Shown: piece by piece, positions 1 through 7,323 of the stretch
How the letters are laid out: each line of letters opens with the position of its first letter
Numbering within the stretch: the first letter of the stretch is position 1
From: Calditrichia bacterium
GTDB lineage: Bacteria; Calditrichota; Calditrichia; JAJRVZ01
Assembly: GCA_030634505.1 (NCBI GenBank)
Contig: DAOWAQ010000028.1
Location: 1 to 11,165 of the forward strand
Direction of reading: 5' to 3'
DNA length: 11,165 bases
Notes under the pieces: generated by a model
What the model was told of the DNA's origin: nothing
Databases searched by the model: none
The model's input: the letters and a program-made list of their open reading frames with translations, nothing else
Made by a program: the position numbers and the translations under genes

Positions 1-1
1 A

Positions 2-1123
2 CTTGATGGTGAAATTGATATGGCCATTGATGGCTATCTTAAATCATACAAATATTCAATTAGTATTAATGAATCTGTTGAAAGACTACATGTATTATAT
101 AAACAAAAAAATCAATGGCAAGATATATTATCTTTGTTTGCCCCGGTAGTTTCTAAAGATTCTGCCAACTATTCCGCTAAATTAGCAATTGCTGAAGCTA
201 ATTATTATTTGGAAAACAAAGAATTGGCAAAGAATACTTTATTGGAACTTAAGAAAATAAAAAGATTGCAATGGCCAGTATTTAATTTGCTCGGTAGAAT
301 TGAATTTGAAGATAAGAACTATTCTCTTGCAAAAAATTATTATCAAAAACTAATTGAACTTGATGTAAACAGCAGAATTGGCTGGTTATTCTTAGGTTTT
401 ATCTATTCTGATATGGACAGTTTAGAAATTGCTGCAAATCATTATCAAACAGCTTTAGAGCAACTACCTGATGATCCATACATACTTTCTTTTTATGGCC
501 TAACCTTAAACAGGCTTGGCAAAGATCAGGAAGCAATTGATCAACTAGAAAAAGCATTAGAACTTGATAAAGATAATATAAATGCGCTGGTTACATTAGG
601 ACTAACATTAAACAAAGTTGATCGAAAAAAAGAAGCGATTAAACCATTGAAAAAAGCAATATCTTTAGATCCGGATAATATAAATGCTTACACCACATTA
701 GGTATGATTTATGATGAGCTTAAATACTATACCGCAAGTGACAGCCTCTATGAAATAGCATTGGCTATTTTTCCTGACAATGATTTGCTTTTAAACAATT
801 ATGCATATAGCCTGGCAGATAGAGACATTCGCCTGCAATTTGCTTTAGAGATGTCTAAAAGAGCAATGGAAATACAACCTGATAATGGAGCATACTTAGA
901 TACCATTGGTTGGATATATTACAGATTAAAACAATTTAACATTGCCTTAGATTATATTAAACAATCAATGGATAACCGGGAAGATAGTCCAATTGTTATT
1001 GAACATCTTGGAGATGTGTATTTCGAATTGGGCGATCATTCAAATGCAAAATTATACTGGAAAAAAGCCGTTGAGCTTGATCCTGATAACGAAAACCTGA
1101 AAACTAGGATTAATTCAAAATAA
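2..1123 (+). CDS. TPR-repeat protein, 5'-truncated by the window edge
   Basis: The frame is open from base 2 with no stop before the first ATG at 20, so the true start probably lies outside the window; numbering here is from that ATG. From about residue 84 the protein is a run of about eight 34-residue tetratricopeptide repeats (roughly 84-117, 118-151, 152-185, 186-219, 220-253, 254-289, 290-322, 323-356). They show the usual pattern: Gly or Ala at position 8, Tyr around 11, Ala at 20, and a closing 'ALELDKDN' or 'AISLDPDN'. The last three (NNYAYSLAD, GAYLDTIGWIYYRL, IEHLGDVYFELGD) match the C-terminal part of a widespread bacterial TPR protein family. TPR superhelices bind other proteins; no catalytic residues are expected. 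The stop is 2 bases before the DUF4292 lipoprotein gene, so the two are surely co-transcribed and may act together at the envelope. The partner is unknown, and a signal peptide cannot be judged without the start. Confidence 0.9.
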   Translation, partial: LDGEIDMAIDGYLKSYKYSISINESVERLHVLYKQKNQWQDILSLFAPVVSKDSANYSAKLAIAEANYYLENKELAKNTLLELKKIKRLQWPVFNLLGRIEFEDKNYSLAKNYYQKLIELDVNSRIGWLFLGFIYSDMDSLEIAANHYQTALEQLPDDPYILSFYGLTLNRLGKDQEAIDQLEKALELDKDNINALVTLGLTLNKVDRKKEAIKPLKKAISLDPDNINAYTTLGMIYDELKYYTASDSLYEIALAIFPDNDLLLNNYAYSLADRDIRLQFALEMSKRAMEIQPDNGAYLDTIGWIYYRLKQFNIALDYIKQSMDNREDSPIVIEHLGDVYFELGDHSNAKLYWKKAVELDPDNENLKTRINSK

Positions 1124-1125
1124 AT

Positions 1126-1920
1126 ATGCCCATTCGAATATTCTCCATTTTTATTATCTTGTTATTTATTGGTTGTTCTTCTCCTCGATTTGTACTTGAC
1201 AAGGATAAAGTAACCTTTTCAGAATTACTTGCTGGAATTGAAGCAGAACAAAACAAAATTTCTTCGCTTAGTGGGCAAAGCCGTATAAGTATAGAGACAA
1301 CTGAATTTAGTGGTAATTTTTTTGCTGATATTTTATACAATGATAATGATTCACTTCTTATAAACATTTCAGGCCCATTTGGAATAGGTGTTGGGAAATT
1401 GTTTTTGGGTGAGAATAGATTTATATTTCTCAATCAATTTTCCAATCAATTTTATTCCGGAGATACCAAAAACTTTAAAAACAAGAACTTTTTACAGTTT
1501 CCATTAAAAATTCATGAAATATCAAATTTTTTTACGGGAAAAGAAACGATCAACAACATGAAAATTCTTGATTATGATTTAGATGGTGATTTGTTTTTTA
1601 TTCATGGAAAAAACGGGTCTCTTAATTATAATATATGGATTGATAATATTACAGGTCGAATTAAAAAAATTGAATATTTAAATCAGGAAAAAATAATATT
1701 AGTAAAAGAATATGATAGATTTTTTAAAATCGATAATACTTATTTTCCCAAACATATTAAATTATCACGACCAGAAGAAAAACAAGTAGTATCTGTGTAC
1801 TATAACCGGATAATATTAAATCAAAAGATCATGCCATCTGAATTTATTATTAAGATTTCTGACTCAGCCCGGCAAATTGATTTAAACCTAATTGAATTGG
1901 AAGAGCAGGTGAATTTATGA
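1126..1920 (+). CDS. DUF4292-type (LolB-like) outer-membrane lipoprotein
   Basis: This is a 264-residue predicted lipoprotein. Residues 1-16 form a short signal peptide (Arg at 4, hydrophobic core 5-15) ending in the lipobox-like FIGC, with Cys17 as the acylated residue. Ser18 and Ser19 follow, which under the E. coli +2 rule favour outer-membrane sorting. Phe at -3 is less common than Leu. The mature part resembles DUF4292, a family seen mainly in Bacteroidota and relatives. It has an early 'SGQSRIS' strand, then 'FFADILYNDNDSLLINISGPFGIGVGKL' split over residues about 65-92, then alternating beta strands and a 'YFPKHIKLS' strand near 205. This repeated-strand layout is that of the LolA/LolB half-barrel fold, which holds lipoprotein acyl chains. 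A role in receiving or inserting lipoproteins or other lipids at the outer membrane is inferred, not shown. It starts 2 bases after the TPR gene and its stop overlaps the next start in an ATGA. The family call is from memory of motifs. Confidence 0.75.
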   Translation: MPIRIFSIFIILLFIGCSSPRFVLDKDKVTFSELLAGIEAEQNKISSLSGQSRISIETTEFSGNFFADILYNDNDSLLINISGPFGIGVGKLFLGENRFIFLNQFSNQFYSGDTKNFKNKNFLQFPLKIHEISNFFTGKETINNMKILDYDLDGDLFFIHGKNGSLNYNIWIDNITGRIKKIEYLNQEKIILVKEYDRFFKIDNTYFPKHIKLSRPEEKQVVSVYYNRIILNQKIMPSEFIIKISDSARQIDLNLIELEEQVNL

Positions 1921-2840
1921 AAGTTTCAATCGTTATCCCGCTTTATAATGAAGAGGAGTCTCTTTTAGAGCTCTATGATACAATTATCAACGTATTAAAA
2001 ACAGAAAATTTAAATTACGAGATAATATTTATTGATGATGGCAGCAAAGATGATTCATTAAACATTTTAAAAGAACTTCATTTCAAAGATAATAATATCA
2101 AAATATATGGATTCCAAAAAAATTGTGGTAAAAGTGCTGCGCTTTCTCAGGGCTTTAAAAAAGCCAGCGGTGACATCGTAATAACAATGGATGCTGATTT
2201 ACAAGATGATCCAAATGAAATACCAAAGTTGATTGAGATGATAAATTCAGGTCATGATCTGGTTTCCGGTTGGAAAAAGAAAAGAAATGACCCCATATCA
2301 AAAACTATTCCGTCAAAACTTTTCAATTTTATAACCTCAAAATTGACAGGAATAAAAATTCATGATTTCAATTGTGGTTTAAAAGCATATCGCAAAAAAG
2401 TTATTAAAGATATACCTGTTTATGGAGAATTACACAGATATTTACCTGTATTAGCACACTGGCGTGGATATAAAGTTGGTGAGATAGTTGTTTTACATCA
2501 TGAAAGAAAATATGGAAAAACCAAATTTGGTGCACGACGATTTCTTAGCGGTTTTTTTGATTTGTTTACAGTTTTATTTTTAACCCGTTATCGTCAAAAA
2601 CCATTGCATTTGTTTGGATTTTTTGGTCTTCTTTCATTTTTAACCGGGTTTATAATCTCTCTATATCTAACGATATTATGGTTTCAAGGATATGGTATAG
2701 GAAGTCGGCCACTACTGTTTTTAGGTGTTCTACTAATTATTGTTGGCATGCAATCATTTTCTATTGGTTTAATTGGAGAAATGATAACAAATTCTAAAGA
2801 TGATGATAGCATGTATTCAGTTAAAGAAATAATCGAATAA
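1917..2840 (+). CDS. Family 2 glycosyltransferase, DPM1/ArnC/GtrB-like, two C-terminal membrane helices
   Basis: This 307-residue enzyme is of normal length for polyprenyl-phosphate glycosyltransferases of the ArnC/GtrB/DPM1 group. It has an N-terminal GT-A domain (about 1-225): the nucleotide-binding 'VSIVIPLYNEEESL' (3-16), 'FIDDGSKDDS' with Asp40-Asp41, and the metal-binding DxD in 'MDADLQDDP' (Asp92, Asp94). Also conserved are 'NCGLKAYR' (152-159) and the 'ELHRYLP' segment (171-177). Two hydrophobic helices at about 232-256 and 263-288 follow, leaving a short cytosolic tail. Known members move a sugar from a nucleotide donor to undecaprenyl or dolichyl phosphate at the inner face of the inner membrane. 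Donor and product here cannot be read from the sequence. The ATG overlaps the lipoprotein stop (ATGA) and is preceded by AGGTG at 1907-1911 with a 5-base spacer, indicating translational coupling. Confidence 0.92.
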   Translation: MKVSIVIPLYNEEESLLELYDTIINVLKTENLNYEIIFIDDGSKDDSLNILKELHFKDNNIKIYGFQKNCGKSAALSQGFKKASGDIVITMDADLQDDPNEIPKLIEMINSGHDLVSGWKKKRNDPISKTIPSKLFNFITSKLTGIKIHDFNCGLKAYRKKVIKDIPVYGELHRYLPVLAHWRGYKVGEIVVLHHERKYGKTKFGARRFLSGFFDLFTVLFLTRYRQKPLHLFGFFGLLSFLTGFIISLYLTILWFQGYGIGSRPLLFLGVLLIIVGMQSFSIGLIGEMITNSKDDDSMYSVKEIIE

Positions 2841-2864
2841 ACATTTAATTCTATTGGGTAAATA

Positions 2865-4577
2865 ATGGAAAAGAATAACTATTTTGTGCATGAATCAAGT
2901 TATATTGATGAACCGTGTGAGATTGGTGAGGGAACAAAAATATGGCATTTTTCTCATATTATGAAAAATTCAAAAATAGGGAAGAATTGTAATATTGGGC
3001 AAAATGTTGTTGTTTCTCCGGATGTCGTGTTGGGCAAGAATGTCAAAATACAAAATAATATCTCTATTTATACCGGTGTAATCTGCGAGGATGATGTTTT
3101 CCTTGGTCCTTCAATGGTTTTCACAAATGTAGTTAATCCACGAAGCCATGTTATCAGAAAGGATGAATATCAACAAACCTTAATGAAAAAAGGCTCTTCT
3201 GTTGGTGCTAATGCTGTGATAATTTGCGGTAACACGATAGGTAAATATTCCTTTATCGGAGCTGGGGCTGTAGTAACCAAAGATGTCCCGGATTATGCCC
3301 TGGTAGTTGGCAACCCAGCAAGAATAATTGGTTGGATGTGTGAATGTGGTATAAAACTTGAATTTGAAGATACGCCGGAATCTAAATGTAAAAATTGTGG
3401 TAAACATTATGTGAAGAGTGGAGATTCAATAATGGAAAAATCAAATATAGAAAATACTGTGACATCGGTGCCTTTGCTGGACCTAAAAGCCCAATATGAT
3501 ACAATTCGAACAAAAATCGAACCGGTGATAAAAGAAGTTGTAGAATCACAATATTTTATTCTTGGACCTAAAGTCAAAGAACTGGAAGAAAAAGTAGCAG
3601 TATATTCAAGCACTAAATTCGGTATAGGAGTTTCGTCAGGTACAGATGCTCTTTTAATTGCGCTTATGGCTTTGGACATAAATGAAGGTGATGAAGTAAT
3701 TACAACTCCCTATTCGTTTTTTGCTACAGCCGGAGTCATAACACGATTGGGAGCAAAACCGATATTTGTCGATATAGAACCGGAGTTTTTCAATATTGAT
3801 CCTGCTAAAATAGAAAAGGCAATATCAAGTAAAACAAAAGTAATTATTCCGGTGCATTTGTACGGGCAAATGGCGGAAATGGACACCATCATGGATATTG
3901 CAAAAAAGAACAATCTAAACGTGGTAGAAGACGCTGCCCAAGCCATAGGCTCTGAATATCATGATGGAAGAAAGGCGGGATCAATTGGTCATATGGGCTG
4001 CTTTTCATTCTTCCCAAGTAAAAATTTAGGTGGTTTTGGTGATGCCGGTATGGTTGTAACCAACGATTCAAAACTTGCAGAGAAATTGATACAATTGCGT
4101 GTTCATGGATCTGCTCCAAAATATTATCACAAAATAATTGGTGGTAATTTCAGAATAGATGCAATACAAGCCGCTGTATTAAATGTCAAACTTGGTTATC
4201 TTGATCAATGGACAAAAAAGAGACAACAGAATGCGGATACTTACAATAATCTTTTTAGAAAAACCAATCTCGATAATATAATTAAATTGCCTACAATAAA
4301 TAAAAATTTTCATCATATCTTTAATCAATACATTTTGCGGGTTCCTAAAAGAGATGAATTACTATCTTTCCTCCATTCAAATAACATTGGATGTGAAATA
4401 TATTATCCTTTATCGCTAAGTAATCAGGAATGTTTTTCATATCTTGGGTATAAAGAAGGAGATTTCCCTGAAACAGAAAAAGCATCGAAAGAAACCATAG
4501 CGATACCGATTTACCCGGAACTTTCTTTAGACCAACAGCAATACATTGTCGATAAATTTGTCGAATTCTACTCTTAG
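2865..4577 (+). CDS. Bifunctional fusion: WlbB/WbpD-like sugar N-acetyltransferase + DegT/StrS-family aminotransferase
   Basis: This 570-residue protein is two enzymes in one frame. Residues 1-185 are a left-handed beta-helix acyltransferase of hexapeptide repeats (IGEGTKIW, IGKNCNIG, LGKNVKIQ, VGANAVII, IGKYSFIG). It carries the family's 'FTNVVNPRS' motif (86-94) and a C-terminal four-cysteine knot (Cys159, Cys161, Cys175, Cys178). It resembles the acetyltransferases that finish UDP-2,3-diacetamido-glucuronate (WlbB, WbpD). Residues about 200-570 are a PLP aminotransferase of the DegT/DnrJ/EryC1/StrS family: 'PLLDLKAQY', 'SSGTDALLIAL' (phosphate cup), 'VVEDAAQAIGS' with Asp356, 'FFPSKNLGGFGD' with the Schiff-base Lys386, and 'GGNFRIDAIQAA'. 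In the WbpE/WlbC route the aminotransferase aminates a 3-keto nucleotide sugar and the acetyltransferase then acetylates that amine, so the fusion joins consecutive steps. The exact sugar is inferred, since the dehydrogenases are not in the window. A possible internal start is annotated separately. The gene begins 24 bases after the glycosyltransferase. Confidence 0.93.
   Translation: MEKNNYFVHESSYIDEPCEIGEGTKIWHFSHIMKNSKIGKNCNIGQNVVVSPDVVLGKNVKIQNNISIYTGVICEDDVFLGPSMVFTNVVNPRSHVIRKDEYQQTLMKKGSSVGANAVIICGNTIGKYSFIGAGAVVTKDVPDYALVVGNPARIIGWMCECGIKLEFEDTPESKCKNCGKHYVKSGDSIMEKSNIENTVTSVPLLDLKAQYDTIRTKIEPVIKEVVESQYFILGPKVKELEEKVAVYSSTKFGIGVSSGTDALLIALMALDINEGDEVITTPYSFFATAGVITRLGAKPIFVDIEPEFFNIDPAKIEKAISSKTKVIIPVHLYGQMAEMDTIMDIAKKNNLNVVEDAAQAIGSEYHDGRKAGSIGHMGCFSFFPSKNLGGFGDAGMVVTNDSKLAEKLIQLRVHGSAPKYYHKIIGGNFRIDAIQAAVLNVKLGYLDQWTKKRQQNADTYNNLFRKTNLDNIIKLPTINKNFHHIFNQYILRVPKRDELLSFLHSNNIGCEIYYPLSLSNQECFSYLGYKEGDFPETEKASKETIAIPIYPELSLDQQQYIVDKFVEFYS
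3420..3434 (+). promoter_or_regulatory. Possible internal ribosome-binding site and ATG for the aminotransferase half
   Basis: At the joint between the two domains of the fusion gene, a GGAG at 3420-3423 stands 8 bases before an in-frame ATG at 3432 (Met190). Translation from there would give a 381-residue protein beginning MEKSNIENT, about the length of a free-standing DegT-family aminotransferase, with its Lys at position 197. The start may be in use to give extra aminotransferase, or be a relic of a formerly separate gene. Chance is possible because GGAG is short. Confidence 0.4.
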
Positions 4578-4647
4578 ATTTTCAATTATTTCTGTTTTGT
4601 TGATTATGTAAAATTTGTGGACTCACTCGGGGAAAGATATTATTGCT
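4578..4647. other. Convergent intergenic gap, no clear terminator
   Basis: Seventy bases separate the ends of the rightward envelope operon and the leftward glyS-sensor operon. I found no GC-rich hairpin followed by a T-run on either strand, so termination here may be factor-dependent or occur inside the opposing genes. Confidence 0.5.
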
Positions 4648-6192
4648 TTAATTTCTTGGTGTATTTTTATAATTCGAATCTAAAATCTTTTTTAAATATT
4701 CTGCAATTGTTTTCAAACTAAATGGCTTTTCTAAATAACCTGCCACTCCTAATACTTCTAATTCTTTTCTTTTATTTAAATCTGCAATGCCTGAGGAGAT
4801 AATTACCTTAACATCACTTTTGATTTCTGTTAATTTTTTATAACAAGTTATTCCATTCATTTCTGGCATTAAAAGATCTAACAAAACCAAATCAATACTT
4901 TCAGAATTTTCTTCAAATATTTTTATTCCATTAATTCCATTATCAGAGACAAGAACGTTATATCCTATTGTGCTTAACATATCACTGGACATTTCCCGAA
5001 TCATTGGTTCATCATCTATAATTAGAATTGTTTTGTTATGATCCTGTATTTCAATTGAAAAATCATTAAAGTCTTCAATTGCTTTCTTTCCGGTAGCGGG
5101 AAAATATACATTAAACGTTGTGCCAACATTTAATTCACTTTGTACTTCTATTTTACCATTAACACTTTTAATGATTCCATATATAATAGATAGCCCTAAT
5201 CCCGTGCCCTTGCCGGGTTCTTTGGTTGTAAAAAACGGGTCAAATATTTTTCCTAAATCTCTTTTAAGGATACCCTGTCCTGTATCAGAAATTTGTAACA
5301 ATATATATTTCCCTTCACGTAAATCTCCGGGAGAACTCAATGTATTATCTACCACATAATTTTGTGCAGTAATATTTATTTCCCCCTTGTCAGTAATTGC
5401 ATCCTTAGCATTTATTGACAAATTCATAATAATTTGTTGTAACCGAGTTGCGTCAATTTTAACCTGGTATAAATCCCCCGGAAAAGATGATTTAATCTCA
5501 ATATTCTTTTGGAAAAGTTTTTTTATTATATCAATTGTTTCATTAGCAACATTAATAAAATTTGATATTTCATTAACATTAATTTTATCATCTCTGGAAA
5601 AACTTAGCAGTTTCTTTACTATATCAGAGGCTCTCACTGCCGATCTTTGGATTGATCCAGCCCGATTATAATTTTGACTATCAGGAGATATAGTCATTTT
5701 GATCAGTTCTGCATTCGGAATAATGCCAGTTAGTATATTATTAAATTCATGGGCAATACCACTGGCAAGCATTCCAATACTTTCTAATTTTTGAGCCTGT
5801 AATAATTGCTGTTGTACCTTCCTAAAATAGGTCATATCTTTTATTAGAATTGATATACCTACCACATTCTCATGAGGATCCCGAATATAATTTAGAGTTA
5901 ATAAAACCGGAAAAGTATTGTCAGTAATAGTATACAAATCTATTTCATAATCTTTAACAAATTCTGAATCTTTTAATATTTTTTGAATATTATTATTATG
6001 TTTACCATCTCTGATTATATCATTATAAAAATTATACTTTTCAGTATCGTTATATAATTCGAACAATTCTACTGCAACTCGATTTATATAAATAAAGCTA
6101 CCATCCTTTTCAATTGTACAGAAGCCATCTTTTAAATCTTCAATGATTGTTTGAAGCGGAGTTTTATGTTGTTCTTTTTTCGTTATTAACAT
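4648..6192 (-). CDS. Soluble hybrid sensor histidine kinase (PAS-HisKA-HATPase-receiver)
   Basis: This 514-residue hybrid kinase has no membrane helix. Residues about 11-125 form a PAS sensor domain ('GFCTIEKDGSFIYINRVAVELF', 23-44 in pieces). The HisKA domain (about 130-200) has the H-box 'GIAHEFNNILTG' with phospho-accepting His148. The HATPase_c domain (about 240-366) has the N-box 'NLSINAKDA' (257-265), G1 'DTGQG' (303-307), F-box 'FDPFFTT' (317-323) and G2 'GKGTGLGLS' (327-335). A receiver domain (387-505) has the acidic pair Asp393-Asp394, phospho-acceptor Asp439 in 'LLDLLMPEMNG', Ser466 and Lys489 in 'LEKPF'. All key catalytic residues are present. There is no DNA-binding output, so the signal must pass to another protein, probably through a phosphotransfer domain encoded elsewhere. 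Its ATG follows directly on the stop of the membrane-protein gene with no spacer, implying coupled translation and a shared job. Confidence 0.95.
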   Translation of the reverse strand: MLITKKEQHKTPLQTIIEDLKDGFCTIEKDGSFIYINRVAVELFELYNDTEKYNFYNDIIRDGKHNNNIQKILKDSEFVKDYEIDLYTITDNTFPVLLTLNYIRDPHENVVGISILIKDMTYFRKVQQQLLQAQKLESIGMLASGIAHEFNNILTGIIPNAELIKMTISPDSQNYNRAGSIQRSAVRASDIVKKLLSFSRDDKINVNEISNFINVANETIDIIKKLFQKNIEIKSSFPGDLYQVKIDATRLQQIIMNLSINAKDAITDKGEINITAQNYVVDNTLSSPGDLREGKYILLQISDTGQGILKRDLGKIFDPFFTTKEPGKGTGLGLSIIYGIIKSVNGKIEVQSELNVGTTFNVYFPATGKKAIEDFNDFSIEIQDHNKTILIIDDEPMIREMSSDMLSTIGYNVLVSDNGINGIKIFEENSESIDLVLLDLLMPEMNGITCYKKLTEIKSDVKVIISSGIADLNKRKELEVLGVAGYLEKPFSLKTIAEYLKKILDSNYKNTPRN

Positions 6193-7287
6193 CTATCTTT
6201 TCTGTTTTTTAATCAAAAATTCAATTCCCTGAAACCATCTTTTATCCCAGTACAATATTGCAAAAAATATTGCCACAATTAGAGCGAAAAGAAGTATAAA
6301 TATATTCTTTGATACAAACAGGTCAAACTGATTAAATAAAAATAAAGTGGAACCAACAACACCAATAACTATCAAAACACCCCAAATTAATCTTCGGCTT
6401 AATTTGTAGTAAGTTTGTTCAAAAATACCAACACGAGGTTTTTCAACTAAGCCATATAAAATTTTATAATTTTTTATGTAATATTCATTCTCTTTCGCCT
6501 GGGGAGATTGTAAATAATTGAGTCTTACCAGCCAAGTGAATAACATCAATATATTCAATATTGCTGTAAAATACTGGCCGAAATTGTGGATAAGAATATC
6601 ATTTTTTATCAAGAAAATATGAACCAGTTCTATTCCAACTATAATTGTATAAATGACAAGAATATTTGCTATATACTCCGATAAATTATGTTTTTGTTTT
6701 GCAAATTCATACCAAAATAATAACAATATGACAAAGTTAATCCAAAAAATAATATTGTTTGATTGATTTATAAAATTAAAATACTGAAAATAATCAATAG
6801 CATCGAGAGACATAAAAAAAGATAAATATATCGATATCGAAAATAAAGCCGTTAATGAACCAGCAGTTAGAATATGATATCTTAATTTTTTGTATGGTTT
6901 TTTTATGTAAAAAAACAAATAAGTACTAATAAATAATAACAAAGAATTAATTACAATATTTATATATATATTAAAATAATAATAATCATGTTGTGTATTC
7001 AAATCGCTATCAGTCCAGGAAAAAAACACATAAAGTGTTATTGATGCTAAAAGCGCAGATGAAATAAGAAATAATAGTATAAGGAATCTATTTAGTTTAC
7101 TGAGTCTTAAATTTAAAAAGGAGAAACAAGCAATTAAATAATAGAGATTAACCTGAGCATAATAAATAACATCAACTTCTCTGTGAGTTAAATAGGTTAA
7201 ACCCAAATTAAGTAAAAACAAAAACAATAATTCAAAAAAAATGAATTGTATGAATATTTTTACAATAGGTTTATTCATTAGGTCCAT
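6193..7287 (-). CDS. Polytopic membrane protein, probable sensory partner of the adjacent kinase
   Basis: This is a 364-residue integral membrane protein of no family I can name with certainty. Hydrophobic segments lie at about 8-33, 40-60, 68-89, 104-128, 138-158, 176-195, 206-227 and 235-255. After a polar stretch (256-298) come two more, 300-318 and 328-347, and a basic tail ending KKQKR. The eight-helix block, a linker with 'YKLSRRLIW', then a helix pair and a basic 'RWFQGIEFLIKK' tail recalls the N-terminal sensory half of PrsK-type membrane histidine kinases, but no kinase is attached. The kinase is instead the next gene, starting at the very next base after this TAG. The gene is strikingly AT-rich, partly because of Phe, Ile, Leu and Asn codons. 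Start: ATG at 7287 has only a weak AGG 7 bases upstream; Met4 is an alternative. It begins 36 bases after glyS. A membrane sensor or anchor role is inferred from the kinase neighbour. Confidence 0.8.
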   Translation of the reverse strand: MDLMNKPIVKIFIQFIFFELLFLFLLNLGLTYLTHREVDVIYYAQVNLYYLIACFSFLNLRLSKLNRFLILLFLISSALLASITLYVFFSWTDSDLNTQHDYYYFNIYINIVINSLLLFISTYLFFYIKKPYKKLRYHILTAGSLTALFSISIYLSFFMSLDAIDYFQYFNFINQSNNIIFWINFVILLLFWYEFAKQKHNLSEYIANILVIYTIIVGIELVHIFLIKNDILIHNFGQYFTAILNILMLFTWLVRLNYLQSPQAKENEYYIKNYKILYGLVEKPRVGIFEQTYYKLSRRLIWGVLIVIGVVGSTLFLFNQFDLFVSKNIFILLFALIVAIFFAILYWDKRWFQGIEFLIKKQKR

Positions 7288-7323
7288 TTTTTAGCCTAAC
7301 ATATTTTGTGAATCAAAAAGTAA

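Noticed and set aside
1110..1433. Minus-strand 107-codon frame across the start of the lipoprotein gene
   Set aside because: It overlaps a well-supported gene with a signal peptide, and the translation is low-complexity and motif-free.
3180..4119. Several minus-strand open frames of 75-90 codons inside the acetyltransferase-aminotransferase gene
   Set aside because: They lie wholly opposite a gene with unmistakable family motifs and show no motif, spacing or ribosome-binding site of their own.
5120..5671. Plus-strand open frames of 79 and 94 codons opposite the histidine kinase
   Set aside because: They are antisense shadows of the HATPase and HisKA coding sequence.
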